Source of the DNA: an uncultured Bacteroidales bacterium
GTDB taxonomy: Bacteria > Bacteroidota > Bacteroidia > Bacteroidales > UBA932
Assembly (NCBI GenBank): GCA_937898205.1
Contig: CALEJC010000137.1
Location: forward strand, 1 to 5,561
Direction: 5' to 3'
DNA length: 5,561 nt
In this document: positions 1 through 5,561 of the stretch, one piece after another
Position numbering within the stretch: the first letter of the stretch is position 1
Layout: each line of letters opens with the position of its first letter
Position numbers and translations under genes: made by a program
The notes under the pieces: model-generated
Seen by the model: only the letters and a program-made list of their open reading frames with translations
Told to the model about the DNA's origin: nothing
Databases searched by the model: none

Positions 1-213
1 CTGGGCTTCGCCATGGGCAATGCCGACCTGATCGCCGACCTGAACCGCATCAAGTTCAGCTTCAACCCCTACAACGTCAACCGCCTCACCTGTCTGGCAG
101 GCATCGCCGCCATGGAGGATGAGGAATACTTCCGCAGGTGCGTGGACAAGGTCTGCGCAACCCGCGCGCGCGTGACCGACCGGCTGCTGGAGCTGGGTGT
201 CCACCGGCTCTGA
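1..213 (+). CDS. hisC: Histidinol-phosphate aminotransferase, internal fragment, broken at the 3' end
   Basis: Frame 1 is open from the first base to a TGA at 211-213 and encodes 70 residues. It reads like the region of HisC just after the PLP-binding lysine: LGFAMGNADLI, then the conserved SFNPYNVNRL (residues 20-29), then a helix with MEDEEYF and ATRARV. HisC is a class I/II PLP aminotransferase that makes histidinol phosphate from imidazole-acetol phosphate in cytosolic histidine synthesis. The lysine itself lies off the left edge. The family match stops near LLELGV (residues 62-67). A normal HisC would continue with the PSxANF strand and the rest of the small domain, but here HRL and a stop follow, read from the antisense of the neighbouring peptidase gene. 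By hand count, bases 1-200 are about 63% GC, and all but about six codons end in G or C, unlike the rest of the window. Family assignment is good. That this is a natural gene end is very unlikely. Another class I/II aminotransferase, such as a CobD-like one, is possible but less likely. Confidence 0.8.
   Translation: MGFAMGNADLIADLNRIKFSFNPYNVNRLTCLAGIAAMEDEEYFRRCVDKVCATRARVTDRLLELGVHRL
195..213. other. Probable chimeric junction between two unrelated genomes
   Basis: Two genes on opposite strands both lose family homology here. From the left, HisC matches its family to about base 198. From the right, the S41 peptidase on the minus strand matches to its residue 275 (codon at 196-198). The two homologies therefore meet or overlap within roughly ten bases, as expected for a join at short shared sequence around GGTGTCCAC. 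Base composition changes at the same place, from about 63% GC to about 49% (hand count over 241-480). No terminal inverted repeat, target-site duplication, integrase or tRNA is present. A mis-assembled metagenomic contig or amplification chimera explains this best; a real insertion or deletion cannot be excluded from the sequence alone. Confidence 0.75.
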
Positions 214-1020
214 TGAAGTATAGTATTCTCTTTTGGACTCAGGGGAATTACCTTTTGAAGAAACTACCAGAGAACCTTTCGGAACAAAGAGAGAAAGGAT
301 GTTCACCGCCTCGCTCATCAGTCCGCCGCCGTTTCCTCTAAGGTCAAGCACCAGCCTCTTCATGCCCTGTTTCTTGAGATCCAGGAACTTTGAGCGGATC
401 TCACCTGACACGTTATCGGTAAAGCCGGTCTGAAGGATATAGCCTGTCTCCTTGTCAATCATCTGAGCAAACTCCACATCCGGAAGTTTGATCTTCTCTC
501 TCACGATGGTGATGTCCACCACCTCGCCGCTGCGGATCTTCTTGACGGTAAACACGACCTTTGTGTTAGGGTCTCCCTTCATCTTGTCGCTGCACTGCTG
601 AGATGTCAGACCCACCACAGACTCGCCGTCGATAGCCATGATCTCGTCACCGCAGACAAGCCCGTACTTCTCTGCAGGAGAGCCCTTATATGGTTCATTG
701 ATAATCACATGCCCGTTGACATCAGGCTTGTAGATCACAGCACCGATGCCGCCGTAGGTCTTGTGTACGAGCATCTGAAGATCCTCGTTTTCCTCTGCAG
801 GGATGTATATAGTATATGGATCAAGCCCGGCAAGCATTGCGTCCACGCCGAGTCTTTCAATCCTGTCCACAGGAAGAGAATCCACATAGGAGCGGTTGAG
901 CTCCTGAAGCAGGGCGGTCTGGATCTCCACCCACTTCCCCATATTAAACTTCTTAGACTGAGCACCGGCACTCAAAGCGATGCTCATTATAACGATGAGT
1001 AGACAAAAAATCCTTTTCAT
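196..1020 (-). CDS. S41-family C-terminal processing peptidase, N-terminal part only
   Basis: Reading leftward from the ATG at 1018-1020, about 275 codons match the S41 (CtpA/tail-specific protease) family. Residues 1-20 are a signal peptide (MKRIFCLLIV, hydrophobic core, likely cut at AGA/Q), so the product is exported to the periplasm or envelope. LDPYTIYIP is at 66-74. A PDZ domain spans about 88-175, with YGGIGAVI, GSPAEKYGL and GDEIMAIDG. The S41 core begins around 193, with GYILQTGF and the strand LVLDLRGNGGG at 223-233. The match ends at SSEPVDT (269-275), just before the expected segment with the catalytic serine, so neither the serine nor the lysine of the dyad is present. The frame stays open to base 1, but those codons are antisense hisC and not peptidase. 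The start lies 16 bases after the stop of the transporter gene, with no Shine-Dalgarno; the gap holds TATCTTTA, one base off a -7 box. It probably shares a transcript with the transporter. Such peptidases usually trim or degrade envelope proteins; the substrate is unknown. The upstream neighbour gives no clue. Confidence 0.88.
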
Positions 1021-1036
1021 TCCGTAAAGATAGCAA

Positions 1037-1882
1037 TTAAGACGCAAAGAGCAGCAAGCCCACGCCTGCCATTAATATTATAAGGTCAATAGCCTTGTCC
1101 TTGATGTTGTGTTCCTTGAAGAGGATAGCACCGAAAATAAATGTGATGACCACAGAGCTTCTTCTGATCATGGAAATGACTGAAAGCAGAGCTCCTTCTT
1201 CCTTGACCGAATAAAAATACAGCGCATCAGAAACAGTGATCAGCAGCGCAATTATCAGCAGACGGTAGTCCCACTTGAAGCGAGGGAAATCCTTCTTATC
1301 CTTGAAGTATGAGCAGAGCAGCAGGATGCCTAGCAGGGCAGTGATGTAGAGGTTGCCCCAGCTCTGCACAAACAGCGGCTCCATGTCTGTGAGTATGTGC
1401 TTGTCATACAGCGCACTAGCCGATCCTGTGAGCACGCTCATCACCATCCACGCAATGCCTTTGTTGCTGCCAAAGGAGATACCTTCTTTCTTGCTCGAAT
1501 GTCCAAGCAGCGTCAGCGCGACAAAGACCAGCGCGACGCCTGCCCACTGCAGGAGGCTAAGCTTCTCTCCAAAGAGAATGATGGAAAACATCACCACAAA
1601 CACCGGCCGCGAAGCCTTGATGGTGCTGACGGTAGTGAGCGGGAGCAGTTTCAACGCAATCAAGCCGGACACCCATGACGAACTCACCAGCACTGCCTTG
1701 AGGACAAGGCGAAGGTGGTCGTAAAGCGAGCCTGCGCTGAAAAACGGACATAGAAATATCGTAGTGATTGCAGTTGCACAGAAAAGCACCCACAATACGC
1801 TGTTGCGTTTTAAAGCCTGTTTCTTGGTGACATCATAAAAACCGAGAAGAACGGCTGAACAAAGTGAAAACCAAAGCCACAT
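1037..1882 (-). CDS. EamA/DMT-superfamily inner-membrane transporter, substrate unknown
   Basis: This complete 281-residue protein has about ten hydrophobic segments, at roughly 1-16, 29-47, 60-79, 85-104, 111-127, 142-159, 171-191, 207-225, 240-256 and 263-280. It is two tandem five-helix EamA repeats (about 1-127 and 142-280) joined by a charged linker (HSSKKEGISFGSNK). The first repeat shows the typical pattern: a small-residue helix with a proline in SRPVF (91-95), then LFGEKLSLLQWAGV. The second repeat has the degenerate equivalent LFKEHNIKDK. Length and topology are normal for this family of drug/metabolite exporters and permeases in the cytoplasmic membrane. The substrate cannot be read from the sequence. 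The ATG at 1880-1882 fits the start of the first helix. No Shine-Dalgarno is seen, and a possible -7 box, TATCTTTG on the minus strand (1898 to 1891), lies eight bases upstream. It is transcribed away from the uvrA-like gene and probably together with the S41 peptidase. Confidence 0.88.
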   Translation of the reverse strand: MWLWFSLCSAVLLGFYDVTKKQALKRNSVLWVLFCATAITTIFLCPFFSAGSLYDHLRLVLKAVLVSSSWVSGLIALKLLPLTTVSTIKASRPVFVVMFSIILFGEKLSLLQWAGVALVFVALTLLGHSSKKEGISFGSNKGIAWMVMSVLTGSASALYDKHILTDMEPLFVQSWGNLYITALLGILLLCSYFKDKKDFPRFKWDYRLLIIALLITVSDALYFYSVKEEGALLSVISMIRRSSVVITFIFGAILFKEHNIKDKAIDLIILMAGVGLLLFAS

Positions 1883-1927
1883 AACAGGGTCAAAGATATA
1901 TAAAAATTTGTAAATTTGTCTTTACTT
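1883..1927. promoter_or_regulatory. Divergent promoter region with Bacteroidota-type -7 boxes on both strands
   Basis: This 45-base spacer between the divergent genes is about 22% GC. It contains TAAATTTG on the plus strand (1911-1918) and TATCTTTG on the minus strand (1898 down to 1891). Both fit the TAnnTTTG -7 consensus of Bacteroidota housekeeping promoters. Neither has a recognisable TTTG-like -33 element 19-21 bases upstream, so support is partial and comes mainly from position and composition. The expected starts, about five bases past each box, would leave 5' leaders of only a few bases. An 8-base direct repeat, AAATTTGT, occurs twice in tandem at 1904-1919 and overlaps the plus-strand box. 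No operator for a known regulator (for example an SOS box) was recognised. Confidence 0.5.
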
Positions 1928-4639
1928 GTGGATAAACAGAACTTCATACAAATACGTGGTGCCAGAGCACACAATCTGAAGGGTGTCGATGTCGATATCC
2001 CTAGAGATAGTTTTGTGGTCATCACCGGCATCAGCGGTAGTGGAAAGTCCTCGCTAGCATTTGACACAATCTATGCCGAAGGACAAAGACGCTACCTCAA
2101 TACTCTCTCTCCCTATGCAAAACACTTCATTGGCGTGCTGGAAAAGCCTGAAGTTGAGAGTATTACAGGCCTCAGCCCGATAATTGCGATAGAGCAGAAG
2201 ACTACCGGCAACAATCCTCGCTCGACGGTGGGCACGATCACTGAGATATTTGACTTCCTGCGTCTGCTCTATGCAAAGGCGTCTGTGGCATATTCGCCGG
2301 TTACCGGCAAGCCTCTGGTGCGTTATACCGATCAGCAGATTGTGGACCTTATCATGGAGCAGTACCGAGGTCGCAGATGCCTGCTTCTTGCGCCTGTCGT
2401 GCGAGGAAGAAAAGGTCACTACCGTGAGCTGTTTGAGCAGCTTCGCAAGAAGGGTTACCGCCAGGTGAGGATAGATGCAGAAATCTGCGAACTCGCAGAA
2501 ATCGAGTCTGTGGACAGGTACAAGGCCCATTTTATTGAATTGGTGGTGGATCGCCTGAAGCCTGAAGAAGGCGACGACTCGCGCATCCGCTCTTCCGTGT
2601 CCTCCGCTCTGTCGGTGGGTAAAGGTTCGCTTGCTGTCTTGGACTATGAGAGCGGCGAGCTCAAGCACTTCTCAAAGCATCTGGTAGACCCTGAGTCGGG
2701 CCTGTCACTTCAAGAGCCGGCGCCGCACTCGTTCTCGTTTAATTCGCCTGAGGGCTATTGTCCTCACTGTAAGGGACTTGGAGAGATCGTGGATGTAAAT
2801 ATCGATACGATCATCCCGGATCGCAGGTTGTCGATTGCAGAGGGTGGTATTGCACCTCTGGGGAAGATCCGCAACGGCAAAAAGTTTGAGCTGCTCCAGT
2901 CGATTGCACGCAAGCACAATTTCTCCTTATATGAGAGCATCGAGGACCTTCCCGAAGAAGAGGTTTACCTCATCATTTATGGCTCGGATGAGTTGTTCCG
3001 CGTGGGAGACGGCGCTTTGAGCGAGATGGTCAGCTGGCCCGGAGTGGTCGGAGACATCGAGGATAAGATCGTCTGCCCGGCATGTGGAGGCACAAGACTC
3101 AACTCAAATACAAAGTGCTTTAAGATTGACGGAAAGGACATCTCTGAGGTCGGATCGATGGAGATTTCAACTCTCGCCCGTTGGCTGTCCGACCTTCCTA
3201 CAAGACTTGACCCTAGGCATAAGGCCATCGCCAGAGATATTGTCCGTGAGCTTAGAGACAGGGTGCAGTTTCTGCTGGATGTCGGCTTGGACTACCTGAC
3301 GCTCAATCGACCTGTTGCCACGCTTTCCGGTGGTGAAGGACAGCGCATCAGGCTGGCGACGCAGATCGGTTCCAAACTTGTAAATGTGATTTATGTCCTT
3401 GACGAGCCTAGCATCGGTCTGCATCAGAAGGATAACCGCAAGCTCATCTCTTCTCTGAAGAAACTCCGTGATGAGGGAAATACTGTCGTAGTGGTCGAGC
3501 ATGATGAGGAGACGATGCGCTCTGCCGACTGGATTGTCGATGTGGGACCCGGAGCCGGCAAGGATGGCGGAAATATCTGTTATAGCGGACCATTTGAGAG
3601 TGTCTTCAATTGCAACAAGACGCCTGAGTCCAGAGCGGAAGGCAATGGTAAATACTTGACTCTCAGGGGCGCAAGGGGTAATAATCTTAAAAATGTGGAT
3701 ATCTCCTTTCCGCTTGGTAAGTTTATCGGTATCAGCGGTGTGAGTGGCAGCGGCAAGTCTTCGCTCATCAACAGAACCCTGATGCCGATCCTCAAAGGGA
3801 AGTTCTATCACTATAAGACCAAACCTCTTGCTTATGATGCTGTTGAGGGTCTGGAAAACATAGATAAAGTCATCGAGATCGACCAGAGCCCTATCGGACG
3901 CACGCCGCGCTCCAACCCTGCCACATTTACCGGGGTTTTCAATGATATCAGGGCCTTGTTTGAGGATACTCCTGACGCCAAGGTGCGCGGTTTTAAAGCC
4001 GGAGATTTTTCTTTCAATGTCTCAGGCGGGCGCTGCGAAGAGTGCAAGGGCGCAGGCATCAAGGTGATAGAGATGAACTTCCTGCCTTCAGTGCATGTGC
4101 AGTGTGATGTGTGTGGCGGCAGACGATATAAGGAAGCGACTCTGGAGGTCAGGTATAAGGGTAAAAACATCAGCCAGGTGCTTGATATGCCGATCAGTGA
4201 AGCCTATGAGTTCTTCAAGACACATCCTAAGATCGCTCCTAAACTCAAGGCTATGTTGGATGTGGGACTGGGTTATGTCAGCCTCGGACAGTCGGCTGTG
4301 ACGCTGTCGGGAGGAGAGAGTCAGCGCATGAAACTTGCCTCTGAGCTTTTCCGCAAGGCGACCGGTAACACTTTGTACATGCTTGATGAGCCGACCACAG
4401 GTCTGCATTTTGAGGATATAAAGGTCCTGCTTTCCGTGCTTCGCAGACTGGTCGATCAAGGCAATACCGTGATTGTGATAGAGCATAATCTTGATGTGCT
4501 GAAGAGCACCGACTATATATTTGATATGGGCCCTGAAGGCGGAGAAAAGGGTGGCTATGTGGTGGCCCATGGAACTCCCGAAGAACTCGCGGATAACCCT
4601 GACTCCATAACAGGAAAATTCATTAAAGAAGTACTATAA
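1928..4639 (+). CDS. uvrA: UvrA-type excinuclease ABC subunit A, divergent form
   Basis: UvrA is the cytosolic ATPase dimer that finds damaged DNA and loads UvrB in nucleotide excision repair. Numbered from the GTG at 1928 (903 residues), the two ATPase halves are intact. Half I has Walker A GISGSGKSS (34-42), signature LSGGEGQR (466-473), Walker B VLDEPSIGLHQ (about 490-500) and H-loop EHD (524). Half II has Walker A GVSGSGKSS (604-612), LSGGESQR (793-800), LDEPTTGLHF (about 819-828) and EHN (852). IDQSPIGRTPRSNP is at 651-664. A UvrB-binding region is present (about 125-245, with RGRKGHY). The C-terminal zinc finger is complete (C703, C706, C726, C729). Odd points: the first CxxC of the N-terminal finger is replaced (about 254-257), leaving CPHC (278-281) and CPAC (383-386); the insertion domain lacks the usual RRYKET-type motif; and the linker between halves is about 15 residues shorter than in E. 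coli. Start: an in-frame TAA lies at 1901-1903. TTG 1916 is possible, but GTG 1928 matches the family N-terminus better and lies downstream of the possible -7 box. Bacteroidota often carry two UvrA genes, so this may be the second paralog. The next gene begins one base after the stop. Confidence 0.93.
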   Translation: MDKQNFIQIRGARAHNLKGVDVDIPRDSFVVITGISGSGKSSLAFDTIYAEGQRRYLNTLSPYAKHFIGVLEKPEVESITGLSPIIAIEQKTTGNNPRSTVGTITEIFDFLRLLYAKASVAYSPVTGKPLVRYTDQQIVDLIMEQYRGRRCLLLAPVVRGRKGHYRELFEQLRKKGYRQVRIDAEICELAEIESVDRYKAHFIELVVDRLKPEEGDDSRIRSSVSSALSVGKGSLAVLDYESGELKHFSKHLVDPESGLSLQEPAPHSFSFNSPEGYCPHCKGLGEIVDVNIDTIIPDRRLSIAEGGIAPLGKIRNGKKFELLQSIARKHNFSLYESIEDLPEEEVYLIIYGSDELFRVGDGALSEMVSWPGVVGDIEDKIVCPACGGTRLNSNTKCFKIDGKDISEVGSMEISTLARWLSDLPTRLDPRHKAIARDIVRELRDRVQFLLDVGLDYLTLNRPVATLSGGEGQRIRLATQIGSKLVNVIYVLDEPSIGLHQKDNRKLISSLKKLRDEGNTVVVVEHDEETMRSADWIVDVGPGAGKDGGNICYSGPFESVFNCNKTPESRAEGNGKYLTLRGARGNNLKNVDISFPLGKFIGISGVSGSGKSSLINRTLMPILKGKFYHYKTKPLAYDAVEGLENIDKVIEIDQSPIGRTPRSNPATFTGVFNDIRALFEDTPDAKVRGFKAGDFSFNVSGGRCEECKGAGIKVIEMNFLPSVHVQCDVCGGRRYKEATLEVRYKGKNISQVLDMPISEAYEFFKTHPKIAPKLKAMLDVGLGYVSLGQSAVTLSGGESQRMKLASELFRKATGNTLYMLDEPTTGLHFEDIKVLLSVLRRLVDQGNTVIVIEHNLDVLKSTDYIFDMGPEGGEKGGYVVAHGTPEELADNPDSITGKFIKEVL

Positions 4640-4640
4640 T

Positions 4641-5561
4641 ATGACAAAAATTGAAGCCGCAAAGCAAGAGTATACTGATTGGTGCGAAGCCGTCGGAATA
4701 GACAATCTCGACAGACTCAAAGAAGTGATTGAAGCCGGCAAGGCGATCGATCTGATCAATCTTTGTGAAGCACGTCAGGAGCGGAAATATGCAGAGGCTG
4801 CAGACCAGATATTCTGGAACCGCGAGACGCGTCGCATCGTGATGATGTCAGGCCCTTCTTCAAGCGGAAAGACCAGCTCTTCAAAGCGCATCGCTCAGCA
4901 GGCTAAAGTGCTGGGACTCAATCCCAAAGTGATAGAGCTTGACAACTACTTTGTCGATCGTGAAAAAACCCCGAGAGACGAGAACGGAGAGTATAATTTT
5001 GAGGCTCTTGAGGCCATGGACATCAAGTTTTTGGGCGAGCAGCTTTCAGACCTTCTTGCAGGCAAGGAGATAGAACTTCCGAAGTTTAATTTTGTCCAAG
5101 GCCGCAGGGAGATGACAGGTGAGATGTTGCACCTTGAGGACAATGATATTCTCTTTATGGAAGGCATCCATGCACTCAATCCTGCGCTGGTGCCGGGCAT
5201 CGACCAGCATAGCATTTTCCGCATCTATATCTCGGCGCTGTCGTCGCTTCCGGGAGGGGAGAAAGTGCATAATTCGACCACAGACAAGCGCCTGCTCAGG
5301 CGAATGGTCCGAGACAGCCGCACTCGCGGTGCCTCCCCTGAGGATACGATACTTCGCTGGCCTTCGGTGCGCAGAGGCGAGACCGAGCATGTGTTTCCTT
5401 ATGAGGAAAATGCCAACATCATCTTCAACTCTTCGACCTTGTATGACCTGCCGCTGCTGAAATACTATGCCGAGCCTCTTCTTCACGGCATAGCCGAATC
5501 CTCGCCAGCCTATGCCAAGGCGCAGGATCTGATCAAGTTCCTGGAGGTGATCGTGCCTTTG
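4641..5561 (+). CDS. Nucleoside kinase of the uridine kinase family, short form, 3' end outside the window
   Basis: The frame is open for 307 codons from the ATG at 4641 to the right edge. It is a P-loop phosphotransferase like uridine kinase and phosphoribulokinase, which phosphorylate a nucleoside or sugar phosphate with ATP in the cytosol. Visible motifs are Walker A GPSSSGKTS (71-79), LDNYFVDR (100-107), TPRDENGEYNFEAL (110-123), LPKFNF (146-151), the Walker B-like ILFMEGIHALNP (170-181), TDKRLLRRMVRD (214-225) and RWPSVRRGE (239-247). Residues 11-58 form a helical lead-in with IEAGKAIDLINLCEA. The long form common in Bacteroidota is about 550 residues and begins with TGS and ThrRS-like domains; this protein starts at the lead-in and lacks both. 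The family usually ends about 25 residues beyond the point reached here. The ATG follows the uvrA stop by one base with no Shine-Dalgarno, so the two genes are very probably co-transcribed and translationally coupled. Its nucleoside substrate is inferred from the family only. Confidence 0.88.
   Translation, partial: MTKIEAAKQEYTDWCEAVGIDNLDRLKEVIEAGKAIDLINLCEARQERKYAEAADQIFWNRETRRIVMMSGPSSSGKTSSSKRIAQQAKVLGLNPKVIELDNYFVDREKTPRDENGEYNFEALEAMDIKFLGEQLSDLLAGKEIELPKFNFVQGRREMTGEMLHLEDNDILFMEGIHALNPALVPGIDQHSIFRIYISALSSLPGGEKVHNSTTDKRLLRRMVRDSRTRGASPEDTILRWPSVRRGETEHVFPYEENANIIFNSSTLYDLPLLKYYAEPLLHGIAESSPAYAKAQDLIKFLEVIVPL

Noticed and set aside
709..1002. Plus-strand open frame of 97 codons across the start of the S41 gene
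   Set aside because: It overlaps the signal peptide and PDZ codons of a clear gene and resembles nothing.
1..1020. One continuous minus-strand open frame from 1020 to base 1, about 340 codons, as if the S41 peptidase were fused to a new C-terminal domain
   Set aside because: The last 65 or so codons are the exact antisense of the hisC fragment, Val/Ala/Gly-rich with no S41 resemblance; GC-rich DNA lacks stops by chance.
1861..1927. SOS-type operator controlling the UvrA gene
   Set aside because: No LexA-like palindrome (CTGT-N8-ACAG or GAAC-N4-GTTC) is recognisable in the spacer.
2054..2668. Minus-strand open frame of 204 codons inside uvrA
   Set aside because: Wholly antisense to strongly conserved UvrA sequence, with no recognisable domain; a shadow frame.
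3167..3811. Minus-strand open frame of 214 codons inside uvrA
   Set aside because: Antisense to the conserved signature, Walker B and second Walker A region; composition follows the opposite strand and shows no family features.
5046..5486. Minus-strand open frame of 146 codons inside the kinase gene
   Set aside because: Antisense to conserved kinase motifs; no domain or start signal.
1..5561. CRISPR array, tRNA or rRNA genes, insertion sequence ends, phage genes
   Set aside because: I looked for regular repeats, cloverleaf-like or rRNA-like segments and transposase or integrase motifs and saw none; coding sequence fills almost the whole window.

Overview
The window is ordinary chromosomal DNA from a Bacteroidales-type bacterium (Bacteroidota), probably gut-associated. 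About 200 bases of unrelated, GC-rich DNA are joined to its left end. The Bacteroidota reading rests on three points: no gene has a Shine-Dalgarno site, the one AT-rich spacer carries TAnnTTTG-type -7 boxes on both strands, and the S41 peptidase and nucleoside kinase match forms familiar from that phylum. This is recognition from memory; no database search was run.

Layout, left to right. Positions 1 to about 205 hold an internal piece of a histidinol-phosphate aminotransferase gene (hisC, + strand). It is roughly 63% GC with about 90% G/C at third codon positions, and it breaks off mid-protein. The break joins the interior of a minus-strand S41 (C-terminal processing) peptidase gene, which starts at 1020 and keeps its signal peptide and PDZ domain but has lost its catalytic half. 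Upstream of it on the same strand is a ten-helix EamA/DMT-family transporter (1037-1882), so these two genes probably form a leftward operon.

A 45-base, AT-rich spacer (1883-1927) separates that pair from a rightward pair. The first rightward gene is a complete UvrA-type excinuclease ATPase (about 903 residues). It lacks the first CxxC of the usual zinc finger, has a short insertion domain and has a short linker between its halves. One base after its stop begins a uridine-kinase-family nucleoside kinase, cut by the right edge, which lacks the N-terminal TGS and ThrRS-like domains of the long Bacteroidota form.

The genes do not form an obvious pathway: transport plus periplasmic proteolysis on one side, DNA damage recognition plus nucleoside salvage on the other. 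I found no CRISPR array, RNA gene, insertion sequence, prophage or defence island. The points most worth checking are the hisC/S41 junction (most likely a chimeric assembly), the non-canonical UvrA architecture, and the short kinase tightly coupled to it.
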